From a virus, in the IMG/VR virus record IMGVR_UViG_3300036652_001649, positions 1 through 47,387 of that record: 47,387 nt of DNA; one strand, given 5' to 3'. Below the pieces are notes generated by a model. The model was not told where the DNA came from, ran no database searches, and worked only from the letters and a program-made list of their open reading frames with translations. The position numbers and the translations under genes are program-made. Within the stretch, counting starts at the first letter, position 1, and each line of letters opens with the position of its first letter. Positions 37,077 through 43,722 of the stretch are shown here, one piece after another.

Positions 37077-37255
37077 TGCTCGGCTCCTTGCATTCTCTTT
37101 CGCCAGCGCATCGCATCGTGGATCGCGCTCTCGTATCCCTCTAGCCGGAAGATGTTTTCCGTTAGTGCAAGAGGGTCGCCCGATAGAACCGCCTGATCGG
37201 TCAGCACCCGGTACATGTCGTACATACGTTCGAGGTAGGCAATGACCTCATCCAT
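37073..37255 (-). CDS. Small helical protein
   Basis: 60 aa, DEVIAYLERMYDMYRVLTDQAVLSGDPLALTENIFRLEGYESAIHDAMRWRKRM. The start resembles part of the 4793 protein. Coupled to paralog 2 upstream. Confidence 0.65.
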   Translation of the reverse strand: MDEVIAYLERMYDMYRVLTDQAVLSGDPLALTENIFRLEGYESAIHDAMRWRKRMQGAEQ

Positions 37256-37521
37256 CAGAGCGGCCTCACCGTCCAATGCTCGACGCCTCGCCCGCATCGG
37301 CACCGCACGTAGTTGCCGATGTCTTGCATGTGGAGCGTGTGCCGCCCGACGCACCACAGTTTCACTAGAGGGGACGACGTGAGCGTGGCGCAGCCCACAT
37401 CCACCTCCGCCACGTACTTCGCCACGATGGTGCACCGGTGCTCCGGCTCGACCGAATCGCAGCGTAGTTCTGGCTCGTCCAGGAACAGCAGGACTAAATC
37501 TTCTTCTTCCAGGGTCTCCAT
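37255..37521 (-). CDS. Paralog 2 of the Cys/His/Trp family
   Basis: 88 aa. ETLEEEDLVLLFLDEPELRCDSVEPEHRCTIVAKYVAEV ... LWCVGRHTLHMQDIGNYVRCRCGRGVEHWTVRPL. Same order of features as paralogs 1 and 3: acidic start, Cys pair, W-C-x2-R(H/Y), C-x-C, H(W/Y)-T-V. An exact motif at 37496 encodes EEDL. Confidence 0.7.
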   Translation of the reverse strand: METLEEEDLVLLFLDEPELRCDSVEPEHRCTIVAKYVAEVDVGCATLTSSPLVKLWCVGRHTLHMQDIGNYVRCRCGRGVEHWTVRPL

Positions 37522-37997
37522 CAGACCTCGAACTCCTCCAGTTTCTCGTCAATCGAACGCAGCGCTTGGAACTCCTCGGGGAACCTCAGGTTGTTGTTCT
37601 CCTCCCACGCCTCGGCCCACTTCATGTAGCCACTCTTGCCCACGTTGCGGTGGCGACGCCGCGACCGCTGCACTCGACTGCCGTTGCGCCCCACGGCCTT
37701 CGTCGGCCAGGCGGGCTTGGCCAGCATCTCGGGGTGGCGTCCCTTCCAGCCGGGCAGGTTGTCGCACGGGCAGCCAACAGCGCCGAACCCCCAGGTGATC
37801 CGGTTCGTCTTCGGGTCGTAGTAGTTCACGCAGTTGCCCCAGGCACAGCGGATGCGGATGCTCCGTGCCTCCTCCTCCGCACGCTCGGCACGGCGCGTCT
37901 CGCGCGTGGTGTGGTCGTTCAGGCTTTCGGACCAGGTCCGTATCTCGTCCCAGGTCATTCGCGGGGTGTGGTCGTGCTTGCGCCGTTGCTTCAGCAT
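37521..37997 (-). CDS. Hypothetical Cys-containing basic protein
   Basis: 158 aa. A charged N-terminal helix (RETRRAERAEEEARSIRIR), a Cys group CAWGNCVNYYDPKTNRITWGFGAVGCPCDNLPGW, and a very basic segment (RVQRSRRRHRNVGKSG). Probably zinc- and nucleic-acid-binding. Good site (ggagaccacc). Confidence 0.72.
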   Translation of the reverse strand: MLKQRRKHDHTPRMTWDEIRTWSESLNDHTTRETRRAERAEEEARSIRIRCAWGNCVNYYDPKTNRITWGFGAVGCPCDNLPGWKGRHPEMLAKPAWPTKAVGRNGSRVQRSRRRHRNVGKSGYMKWAEAWEENNNLRFPEEFQALRSIDEKLEEFEV

Positions 37998-38136
37998 GGT
38001 GGTCTCCTAATTCTTGTTTTCCAGGCAGCCGCTCGTTCGCTCGGTGCCACCTATGCCGGTACGGCTCGGTCAGGTACTCTTCGCCCCAGAATATAATACG
38101 CAGGCACTCCGCGCAATAGGCAGGCCCCGCGGTCAT
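37549..38136 (-). CDS. CAEC zinc protein with anomalous 3' end
   Basis: The ATG at 38136 overlaps the paralog 3 stop and the first 40 codons (TAGPAYCAECLRIIFWGEEYLTEPYRHRWHRANERLPGK) look genuine. No stop follows before 37549, so the frame runs 450 bp over the 37521 gene in another frame, with shadow-like sequence. A +1 shift at the AAAACAAG run (about 38015, a motif variant) would end it at TAG about 38007. The real product is probably about 43 aa; either a sequencing indel or a frame-shift site. Confidence 0.4.
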   Translation of the reverse strand: MTAGPAYCAECLRIIFWGEEYLTEPYRHRWHRANERLPGKQELGDHHAEATAQARPHPANDLGRDTDLVRKPERPHHARDAPCRACGGGGTEHPHPLCLGQLRELLRPEDEPDHLGVRRCWLPVRQPARLEGTPPRDAGQARLADEGRGAQRQSSAAVAASPPQRGQEWLHEVGRGVGGEQQPEVPRGVPSAAFD

Positions 38137-38402
38137 ATCGGTAGCACGGTGTAGTGGCTACAGGGCAGCGTGCATGCGCAGGTGGTGCCCCACTCGCATT
38201 GCTTCAGCCAGTAGTTGTAGCGCGCTTGGCACCAGGGCACCACCGCTTGCTTCGTCCGGGAACAGGCATTGGTCGCGTAGCAGAGCCACTTCGCTTCGAC
38301 TAGGCAACCGTGCTTCGTGATCGTCGCCTCGCAGCGAATCTCGTGCTCGTCCTCTAGAAACAGTTCCAGGTCGGTCTTCTCTAGAACATCAGGAATCGGC
38401 AT
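38133..38402 (-). CDS. Paralog 3 of the Cys/His/Trp family
   Basis: 89 aa. PIPDVLEKTDLELFLEDEHEIRCEATITKHGCLVEAKWLCYATNACS ... VPWCQARYNYWLKQCEWGTTCACTLPCSHYTVLPI. Most Cys-rich of the three (eight Cys). Same conserved skeleton as paralogs 1 and 2. Confidence 0.7.
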   Translation of the reverse strand: MPIPDVLEKTDLELFLEDEHEIRCEATITKHGCLVEAKWLCYATNACSRTKQAVVPWCQARYNYWLKQCEWGTTCACTLPCSHYTVLPI

Positions 38403-38610
38403 CGTCCACCTCGTGGTCGCAAAGCATCTCGTCCCCCTCGTGGCAGTGGTCGCAATCGAAATCGCAGCGCATCTGCTCGACCTCGTGCATCCGTCCGGCC
38501 AGGTCCAGCACCTCGTGCGCTTCGGCCTTCAGGCCATCGCGGAACAGGATCAGTGCCCGGAATGCCAGCGCTTCGGTAATCTTGGCCCGCTCCCGCTCGC
38601 TCAGTTGCAT
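38389..38610 (-). CDS. Helical protein with Cys/His C-terminus
   Basis: 73 aa. Helical N-terminus (SERERAKITEALAFRALILFRDGLKAEAHEVLDLAGRMHEVEQ) and C-terminal CDFDCDHCHEGDEMLCDHEVDD, a dense putative metal site. Confidence 0.68.
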   Translation of the reverse strand: MQLSERERAKITEALAFRALILFRDGLKAEAHEVLDLAGRMHEVEQMRCDFDCDHCHEGDEMLCDHEVDDADS

Positions 38611-38732
38611 CAGAAATCATCTTCCCCACAGGCAGCGCAGTACCAGGTACCGGCCGGTGTCTCTTCCAGTTCATCCACCGCTCGACAGTTCGGGCAGGTG
38701 AAGTGAGGCACCATGCCCCAGTCGTTCTCCAT
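38610..38732 (-). CDS. 40-aa zinc ribbon
   Basis: HFTCPNCRAVDELEETPAGTWYCAACGEDDF: two C-x2-C pairs 18 residues apart, a classic zinc ribbon. The C-terminus EDDF is a motif variant (AAATCATCTT at 38614). Confidence 0.72.
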   Translation of the reverse strand: MENDWGMVPHFTCPNCRAVDELEETPAGTWYCAACGEDDF

Positions 38733-38932
38733 CAGATCGTCTCGTCCGCGAACTCGGTCATCCGGTTCAGCAGATCCTTCTCGGTGTCCGAATAGCCCAA
38801 CTTCGGCTCGGCCAACTTCAGAATCTCGACCCAGCCCAGGATGGTGTCGGCCTCATCCGTCGTCAGCGGGAAGTAGGCGCGGGTCGGCAGCGGCGCAGCG
38901 TCAGGCCATGGCCCGACCGGATACTCCTCCAT
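38732..38932 (-). CDS. Small hypothetical protein
   Basis: 66 aa: EEYPVGPWPDAAPLPTRAYFPLTTDEADTILGWVEILKLAEPKLGYSDTEKDLLNRMTEFADETI. Confidence 0.66.
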   Translation of the reverse strand: MEEYPVGPWPDAAPLPTRAYFPLTTDEADTILGWVEILKLAEPKLGYSDTEKDLLNRMTEFADETI

Positions 38933-39084
38933 CAGAAATCCTTCTTTGCGTGTGCGTTGAGGATGTCGCGGACTCGACGCGTGCTGATCCAGCCCTTGAG
39001 CCCTTGCTCGTCCTCTTCGTCACACGCGCTTCGTAGTGCGAGCGCCAATAGAGACATGGGCGGAATCTTCTTCTTGCCGAACAT
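38932..39084 (-). CDS. 50-aa hypothetical protein
   Basis: FGKKKIPPMSLLALALRSACDEEDEQGLKGWISTRRVRDILNAHAKKDF. Both the first codons (AAGAAGATT) and the last codons carry motif variants (39063, 38936). Confidence 0.58.
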   Translation of the reverse strand: MFGKKKIPPMSLLALALRSACDEEDEQGLKGWISTRRVRDILNAHAKKDF

Positions 39085-39085
39085 C

Positions 39086-39223
39086 TCAGTCCCCTTTCGT
39101 GAACTTGTTCAGAACCGCGACCGGGACAAGCGCCCTCGACACGTGGTTCTCGTCGCAATACTTCGATATGAATGCACAGTCACAGTCGTACCAAGTGACC
39201 CACACCTCTTCGGCCTCGGGCAT
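39086..39223 (-). CDS. 45-aa Cys-containing protein
   Basis: PEAEEVWVTWYDCDCAFISKYCDENHVSRALVPVAVLNKFTKGD: D-C-D-C ... C ... H may bind metal. Confidence 0.58.
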   Translation of the reverse strand: MPEAEEVWVTWYDCDCAFISKYCDENHVSRALVPVAVLNKFTKGD

Positions 39224-39414
39224 CACATCCCCTTCGTCTTGGCAATGATCCGGCGCAGTCGCACCACCGGTATCTCCTTGTAGCCGATCGTCTCGGCACG
39301 CTCGCACTCGTCCTGAATCTCCCGGAGAGCGGTGCCCAGGCGTTGGATGGTCAGGCCTAGAACCTCGACCAGTTCCCCGTGGTTCAGCCGCGCTAGATCC
39401 TCAGGCAGCGTCAT
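39223..39414 (-). CDS. Small helical protein
   Basis: 63 aa: TLPEDLARLNHGELVEVLGLTIQRLGTALREIQDECERAETIGYKEIPVVRLRRIIAKTKGM, coiled-coil-like. Confidence 0.65.
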   Translation of the reverse strand: MTLPEDLARLNHGELVEVLGLTIQRLGTALREIQDECERAETIGYKEIPVVRLRRIIAKTKGM

Positions 39415-39658
39415 CGTCGTCCTTTCCCATCAGTCGAATCTCCACACTCGACGGCGGCTCCAGGATCAAGAATTGGATCCGGACCTCCTGGTCCAGCAGC
39501 AGCCGCGCGACCCGGCCCAAGTCCACCGCGTCCAGCGTCAGTGACTCGCCCCCACCTCGGAGGATCAGCGCAGCCAGCGCCAGGCGCAGGTCCTCGACCT
39601 CGGCTTCCAGGTGCACCCAGTGGTTCATCTGCTTCGTCAGTTTGTCTTCTAGAGTCAT
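39401..39658 (-). CDS. Small coiled-coil protein, first gene of a leftward operon
   Basis: 85 aa (TLEDKLTKQMNHWVHLEAEVEDLRLALAALILRGGGESLTLDAVDLGRVARLLLDQEVRIQFLIL). TATGAT 6 nt before the ATG (39670-39665), leaderless; -35 weak. It heads the operon to 36144. Confidence 0.66.
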   Translation of the reverse strand: MTLEDKLTKQMNHWVHLEAEVEDLRLALAALILRGGGESLTLDAVDLGRVARLLLDQEVRIQFLILEPPSSVEIRLMGKDDDDAA

Positions 39659-39690
39659 GCACGTATCATACACCCGTGTCATAGACAAAC

Positions 39691-39728
39691 GGAAGGCCCC
39701 CGGCGCGAAATCTCACCGGGGGCCTTCC
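39691..39728 (-). terminator. Bidirectional-looking terminator
   Basis: Perfect 13-bp stem GGAAGGCCCCCGG (39691-39703) with CCGGGGGCCTTCC (39716-39728), 12-nt loop containing AAATC. Downstream of the secreted-protein gene. Confidence 0.85.
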
Positions 39729-39735
39729 GGATTCC

Positions 39736-40275
39736 TCAGGTGTGCGAGCAGCGGGTGCCGCCCAGCCACACCTTCACGTCACCGTTGCTCCAGTCCATCG
39801 GGACTGCCTTGAGCGACGTGCCACGGGCGGTCAACTTCCCGGTCTTCAGCATCACGGGCACGCCGTGGATGCTGTACTGCACCACGTAGGTCGCGTGCGG
39901 ATAGTTGCCGAACACCAGCAGCGAGCCGGGCTCGTCAGCGTTGTACTGACAGGGCATCGAAACCCCGGACTGAATCTCGGCAGCGAGCGCCAGGGCACTC
40001 GTGGTGAGGCTCGGTGCGGCTCCCCGCGCTCGACTCGAACGGGTGCGGACGGTGGTGCCGCTCACACCTGCGGTGGTGACGGGAGGGGCGACGTTGGGGG
40101 TCGCTCCGGCAGCGATTGCGGCCTGAATCTCAGCCACAACCGATGCGACCGAGACGGTGCCGGGTGCGGGGGTGGGGACGGGAGAGCCAGCATCGGCCGC
40201 CGTGGCGGCGAATAGGCTCCCGGCGAGGATGGCGCCTCCTGCGAGACATGCGGTGGTACGGGTGCGGATGTTCAT
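39736..40275 (-). CDS. Secreted protein with signal peptide
   Basis: 179 aa. Signal peptide NIRTRTTACLAGGAILAGSLFAATAADAG with a likely cut after ADA (residue 29). The mature part has an Ala/Val/Thr-rich region and a C-terminal beta-rich domain with two Cys (SMPCQYNADEPGSLLVFGNYPHATYVVQYS ... GTRCSHT), probably disulphide-bonded. Secreted phage proteins are uncommon in small right-arm arrays; it may act on the cell surface. Own promoter and terminators on both sides. Confidence 0.75.
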   Translation of the reverse strand: MNIRTRTTACLAGGAILAGSLFAATAADAGSPVPTPAPGTVSVASVVAEIQAAIAAGATPNVAPPVTTAGVSGTTVRTRSSRARGAAPSLTTSALALAAEIQSGVSMPCQYNADEPGSLLVFGNYPHATYVVQYSIHGVPVMLKTGKLTARGTSLKAVPMDWSNGDVKVWLGGTRCSHT

Positions 40276-40320
40276 GATGTGCTCCTTGGTGGTGGTGCGC
40301 CCTCCTGAGGCGCTACAGCA

Positions 40321-40349
40321 ATGGTAGCACCTTCTATGACACACAGCAA
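40321..40349 (-). promoter_or_regulatory. Leftward promoter with a leader
   Basis: TTGCTG (40349-40344), 17 bp, TACCAT (40326-40321). The leader of about 40 nt contains ccaccaccaaggag before ATG 40275. Confidence 0.75.
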
Positions 40350-40380
40350 GGGCCCGCAAGAACGAAATCTTGCGGGCCCT
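40349..40380 (-). terminator. Terminator with AAATCTT at its tip
   Basis: Perfect 13-bp stem AGGGCCCGCAAGA (40349-40361) with TCTTGCGGGCCCT (40368-40380), 6-nt loop acgaaa. Downstream of the 40394 gene. Confidence 0.85.
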
Positions 40381-40393
40381 CAGGGTCGGATGG

Positions 40394-40948
40394 TTACGGA
40401 AGCCAGCGGTGGTTCAGCGCATAGCCCCCATCGGTGTGGTGACGGTCAGGGGACCACAGACGCCACTCCCGCGACTTGATCCAGTCCTGACGCCCGGACA
40501 TGTACTTGCTCCGCGCCTCGGCGTCCTGCGACCAGGCCAGCGCCCCATCGTTGCCGTAGAGCCGGTCGTACTCACGGGCGAGGTCGCCGTAGTCGTTGCT
40601 GTGATCGTTGCTCGGGCAGCCCTTGCCGATGCAATCGAACCCATCGGGGTAGAGCGTGCGGCTCAGGCTGTAGACAACATGAAATCCCATGTCCATCCCA
40701 GCGCCACCGACCACCAGTGCGTCGGTCTTGGGCGAAATCTTCATGCCCAGCGCCTTCGACACTCGCCAGGTGTGGACGAGAACGGTGTCCTTGCTCGGGA
40801 TGGTGAGCACGTCGATGTGGCGGCTCATCCCGGAGGACGCGACGTGCTTGAGGGAGGTCCAGACGGTGTCGCCGGGACGGAGGGACTGACGGAGGTCTGC
40901 GATTGCTTCGGCCTGCTCGGTGCGCTCGGCCTTGGTGGTGGTTGACAT
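40394..40948 (-). CDS. Hypothetical protein (monocistronic)
   Basis: 184 aa. SLRPGDTVWTSLKHVASSGMSRHIDVLTIPSKDTVLVHTWRVSKALG is a recognisable-looking block seen in small actinophage proteins of unknown function; the C-terminus is Asp/Arg/Trp-rich. Leaderless start with TACGCT 6 nt upstream; codons 2-5 are STTT. Confidence 0.75.
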   Translation of the reverse strand: MSTTTKAERTEQAEAIADLRQSLRPGDTVWTSLKHVASSGMSRHIDVLTIPSKDTVLVHTWRVSKALGMKISPKTDALVVGGAGMDMGFHVVYSLSRTLYPDGFDCIGKGCPSNDHSNDYGDLAREYDRLYGNDGALAWSQDAEARSKYMSGRQDWIKSREWRLWSPDRHHTDGGYALNHRWLP

Positions 40949-40954
40949 ACTGCG

Positions 40955-40983
40955 AGCGTAGCACTCTCTACACCACGGCGCAA
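40955..40983 (-). promoter_or_regulatory. Leftward leaderless promoter
   Basis: TTGCGC (40983-40978), 17 bp, TACGCT (40960-40955), 6 nt to ATG 40948. Confidence 0.78.
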
Positions 40984-40993
40984 GAGGCAGTTT

Positions 40994-41362
40994 CTAGCAC
41001 TCCTCCGAAATCATGTTTTCTTCTCTCCTCCGCAGCAGGGTGGCCACATCGATCAGGGCTCGCTTGCGCGCTTCCCGGTCGCGGTCCCTCTGCCGCATCT
41101 TTGCGGGCAGGTGCCGGAGCCAGGTCCAGAAAATCCAGTTACAGACTCCGATCACCACGACCCCGATCGTCACCAGCCCGGATCCCGGCCGGGCAGCCCA
41201 GTCGGCGCTCGGGTTCGGGCCGTCCATCAGTCCACCGATGACGCAGAGGATCGTGCCGGGGAATCCGATCACAGCGATCAGCACCAGCCAGCCGAGTCCG
41301 ATCACCAGCCGTCCCAACAGGTGGGCGACGGCGGCACGCTCGGCCGCCTCGTGTCTGCTCAT
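40994..41362 (-). CDS. Two-span membrane protein
   Basis: 122 aa with hydrophobic helices at LLGRLVIGLGWLVLIAVIGFPGTILCVIGGL and GLVTIGVVVIGVCNWIFWTWL, and a basic C-terminus (KMRQRDRDREARKRALIDVATLLRRREE). Leaderless start. An AAATCATGTT motif variant lies at its 3' end (41009). Confidence 0.75.
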   Translation of the reverse strand: MSRHEAAERAAVAHLLGRLVIGLGWLVLIAVIGFPGTILCVIGGLMDGPNPSADWAARPGSGLVTIGVVVIGVCNWIFWTWLRHLPAKMRQRDRDREARKRALIDVATLLRRREENMISEEC

Positions 41363-41368
41363 ATCCGT

Positions 41369-41397
41369 ATCATATCACCATGTAATAGTCACGGCAA
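41369..41397 (-). promoter_or_regulatory. Leftward leaderless promoter
   Basis: TTGCCG (41397-41392), 17 bp, TATGAT (41374-41369), 6 nt to ATG 41362. Confidence 0.8.
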
Positions 41398-41467
41398 GGT
41401 GGTTTTCCTGAAGACTGTGAAATCTTCTTTTACACCCTGCACCCCAAACGTAGATCATGATGTTCCC

Positions 41468-41719
41468 ATGACAGGAAAGCATCCGGACCTGAACCGCAAA
41501 CCGTTGACCATCAGCATGGTCATGGACAGCCTCAGGGAGCAATGCGCCATGGTGGAAGAGGCTCGTGCACTCGTGTCAGAGCGCATCGCCGTACGGGACA
41601 GGATGATTGCCGACGCCATGGTGGAAGGCATCTCGTACAAGCGTCTAGCAGCCGTCACCGGCCTCAGCCAGCATCGGTTGTGGCGCATCAGCGTGGATGC
41701 CCAGGAGGACACGCTATAG
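41468..41719 (+). CDS. Helix-turn-helix protein of the second rightward island
   Basis: 83 aa. SMVMDSLREQCAMVEEARALVSERIAVRDRMIADAMVEGISYKRLAAVTGLSQHRLWRISVD ends in a helix-turn-helix (ISYKRLAAVTGLSQHRLWRI). Likely regulator. An exact AAATCTTCTT motif (41420-41429) lies in the promoter region between the two divergent genes. Confidence 0.7.
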   Translation: MTGKHPDLNRKPLTISMVMDSLREQCAMVEEARALVSERIAVRDRMIADAMVEGISYKRLAAVTGLSQHRLWRISVDAQEDTL

Positions 41720-41726
41720 TGTACGC

Positions 41727-42671
41727 GTGACTGCCATCCAGCAAGTGTCCATCAGGCACTTCCAGAGCCTCGTGGACGTATCCCTCACGCTTGGCAACTT
41801 CACCGTGATTGTGGGACCCAGCAGCAGCGGTAAATCCGCGTTCGTCCGCGCCCTCCAGACACTCACCCACAACGCCCGTGGGACCGCCTTCATCACCCAG
41901 GGCAAGCCGGGTTGCAGCATCACGGCGACCCTGCCCACTGCGATCGTCACACTCACCCGCTCCCGCTCCTCATCAGCCACGGATGCCTACGGGGTCCGCA
42001 CCGACGAGAACGATCAGCGGCGGTACACCAAACTCGGGGGCTCAACCCCACCGGAAGTCACCAGCGTCTTCGGGCAAATGGCGGACCCCAGCGCTATCGC
42101 ATCCCAGTTCGATCCGCCGTACCTGCTCACCCAATCGCCAGCAGAGGCAGCCAGGACACTCGCGGCCCTCACCGGCTCGGACGTGGTGCTCGAAGGAGCA
42201 CGGGAAGCCAACAGACGGCGGCTCGAAGCAACAGCCACGCTCCGCACCCGCTCATCCGACAAGGCCAAAGCGGAACAAGAATTAGCCAGCCACGCCCAGC
42301 ACGCCAGCCAATCGGCCCATCTCGACAGCGCGGAACCGCACCTCACCGATGCAAAAGCACTTCTGCACCAGTGCGCAGCGCTCCAGGGCCTTCTGGATCA
42401 CATCTCGGCAGACTCCACGGGCATCCAGATCCACCGGGAAGCACTCGCCAGCCTGCCCAGCATCCCCGACCTGGCACCGCTCGACACACTCAGCGACAGC
42501 ATCAGGGCACTCCGGTACAGCATCGCCAACGTGACCAGCAGGGCCTACAGCGTCCGGGACCTGAAGAGCACGCTCGACGGGCTCGAAGTCGAAATCGACC
42601 ACGCATCAGAGCGCTACGACGAGACGCTGCATGCGCTCGGGGTCTGCCCCACCTGCCATCAGCCGGTCTAA
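41727..42671 (+). CDS. Half Rad50/SbcC-type ATPase ending at the zinc hook
   Basis: 314 aa, GTG start 6 nt after TATAGT (leaderless). The N-terminal half of an SMC/Rad50 protein: strand SIRHFQSLVDVSLTL, Walker A GPSSSGKS (30-37), a helical arm, and a C-terminal hook-like VCPTCHQPV (C-x2-C). The ABC signature and Walker B half that would follow the hook are absent. Base use differs (C-rich, few CTAG). It could dimerise through the hook or be a decoy or remnant. The only metallophosphoesterase in the window, a possible SbcD-like partner, is far away (19898). Confidence 0.78.
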   Translation: MTAIQQVSIRHFQSLVDVSLTLGNFTVIVGPSSSGKSAFVRALQTLTHNARGTAFITQGKPGCSITATLPTAIVTLTRSRSSSATDAYGVRTDENDQRRYTKLGGSTPPEVTSVFGQMADPSAIASQFDPPYLLTQSPAEAARTLAALTGSDVVLEGAREANRRRLEATATLRTRSSDKAKAEQELASHAQHASQSAHLDSAEPHLTDAKALLHQCAALQGLLDHISADSTGIQIHREALASLPSIPDLAPLDTLSDSIRALRYSIANVTSRAYSVRDLKSTLDGLEVEIDHASERYDETLHALGVCPTCHQPV

Positions 42672-42696
42672 CACTCCGCCATACCCAGCAAATACG

Positions 42697-42760
42697 CCCC
42701 AAAACCCCGCAGAACCTGCCCAAAACCCCGCATCAACGCCAGCAGATCCCAAACCGCAAA
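42697..42760. repeat. Iteron-like direct repeats after the SMC-like gene
   Basis: cccaaaaccccgca occurs at 42698-42711 and 42719-42732 (21-bp period) with a degenerate third copy cccaaaccgcaaa at 42748-42760. It lies in the 110-bp gap between converging genes; no terminator hairpin is visible there. Confidence 0.55.
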
Positions 42761-42785
42761 TGTGTACTACTCCAGAGCCCGCACC

Positions 42786-42968
42786 TCAGCGGACCATCCA
42801 GACGTAGAACTGCATCGTGAGCCACCGGTCGAAATCTTCTTGCCGACTCCCAGGGGCAGGCTTGGTCAACCGGCCTAGATACTCCCAGCCGCGCAGTCGA
42901 TACCGGCTCATCTCGGTGTCTCGCACCACGGCACACTCGTTCGGCGGCTCAGCAGCCACGCGTAGCAC
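42786..42968 (-). CDS. Small hypothetical protein (start uncertain)
   Basis: 60 aa from GTG 42968. LRVAAEPPNECAVVRDTEMSRYRLRGWEYLGRLTKPAPGSRQEDFDRWLTMQFYVWMV. The frame is open 40 bp further upstream without a usual start. An exact motif at 42832 encodes QEDF. Confidence 0.55.
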   Translation of the reverse strand: MLRVAAEPPNECAVVRDTEMSRYRLRGWEYLGRLTKPAPGSRQEDFDRWLTMQFYVWMVR

Positions 42969-43012
42969 CCCCGGAATGCCATCGTGGCGTCGGATAGAGC
43001 GACGAACAGCCC

Positions 43013-43330
43013 CTATTGGGCATCGTCACCCTCTGCGACATTCCCAGAGCCTGATTTGCCCCACCACGCGTGGTCCCCGATGGGCGCTCCGCGCCATGCA
43101 CCGTCCACCTGGCGCAGTGTTTTGCCCCCGATCGCCTCGGTGTGGGGGTCCTTGCAGATCGTCTTGCCGTCCACGCTGCGTTGGTGGGCGTCGAACAGCG
43201 ATATGCCCTCGAAGGTCTCGTGACACTTGGCACAGTGGCCGGTGCGATTGCCCCGCTGACGCCAGACGTGCTCTAGAGAGCATGCGGGGTACTGCACAGC
43301 GTTACGCCGGTGGTCATCCATGGTGTACAT
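43013..43330 (-). CDS. FDxH-type zinc protein
   Basis: 105 aa from ATG 43330. C-terminal half of the zinc core: GHCAKCHETFEGISLFDAHQRSVDGKTICKDP (C-x2-C ... FDAHQR ... C), similar to the FDXHR zinc proteins of actinophages with Gln in place of Arg. TATACT is 7 nt before the ATG and overlapped by a palindrome. The frame is also open to 43507 but that extension has no ribosome-binding site. Confidence 0.7.
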   Translation of the reverse strand: MYTMDDHRRNAVQYPACSLEHVWRQRGNRTGHCAKCHETFEGISLFDAHQRSVDGKTICKDPHTEAIGGKTLRQVDGAWRGAPIGDHAWWGKSGSGNVAEGDDAQ

Positions 43331-43332
43331 AC

Positions 43333-43440
43333 GGCATAGTATATGCCCAGCGATAGTGGGTAATTGCAGTTTTGGATATGTGATACGATCGATTGCGATC
43401 GTGTCGGGTTGAGGTGCATGACCGGTGTGGCATATATGCC
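43333..43440. promoter_or_regulatory. Cluster of operator-like palindromes
   Basis: GGCATA-GTA-TATGCC (43333-43347) overlaps the -10 box of the 43330 gene. GGCATATATGCC (43429-43440) is a related perfect palindrome. Between them ACGATCG-ATTG-CGATCGT (43385-43402) is an 18-bp inverted repeat. All lie in a gene-poor zone. Confidence 0.65.
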
Positions 43441-43535
43441 CCGGGTGACTCGAAAAATCCGCAGGTCGGGCTAACTCCACCCCTTCAGTCTCTCGACTTC
43501 GGTTCATCCGGCCCGGGTGGGTTCTTGTTACCTCT

Positions 43536-43563
43536 ATAGTACACCCGTCAGCGGTGGTGTCAA
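43536..43563 (-). promoter_or_regulatory. Strong leftward promoter into a long leader
   Basis: TTGACA (43563-43558), 16 bp, TACTAT (43541-43536). The -10 and downstream 7 nt are identical to those of the strong promoter at 21426. It would make an RNA of about 200 nt before the 43330 gene. The stretch 43564-43680 is AT-rich and shows no gene. Confidence 0.75.
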
Positions 43564-43680
43564 TAGCACAAACGTTCTAATTTCCTCATTTAGAGTTGCC
43601 ACCTCGCCGCTCGCGGACAACATTTGAGACCGTGTGGAGAGCCCGATTTGTGAACTGTGTTCGAATGTCGGCACAGAACA

Positions 43681-43710
43681 GGGCCCGGGAAGATTTCTCC
43701 TCCCGGGCCC
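43681..43710 (-). terminator. Terminator with AAATCTT at its tip
   Basis: Perfect 10-bp stem GGGCCCGGGA (43681-43690) with TCCCGGGCCC (43701-43710), loop agatttctcc. Downstream of the 43723 gene. Confidence 0.85.
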
Positions 43711-43722
43711 TAATTCTTCTGC

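Noticed and set aside
19898-42671. The metallophosphoesterase and half-Rad50 as an SbcCD pair
   Set aside because: Genes are 20 kb apart in different transcription units and the phosphoesterase lacks recognisable Mre11/SbcD capping features; left as a test only.
43331-43507. N-terminal extension of the FDxH zinc gene to ATG 43507
   Set aside because: No ribosome-binding site, includes three palindromes, and the leaderless geometry favours ATG 43330.
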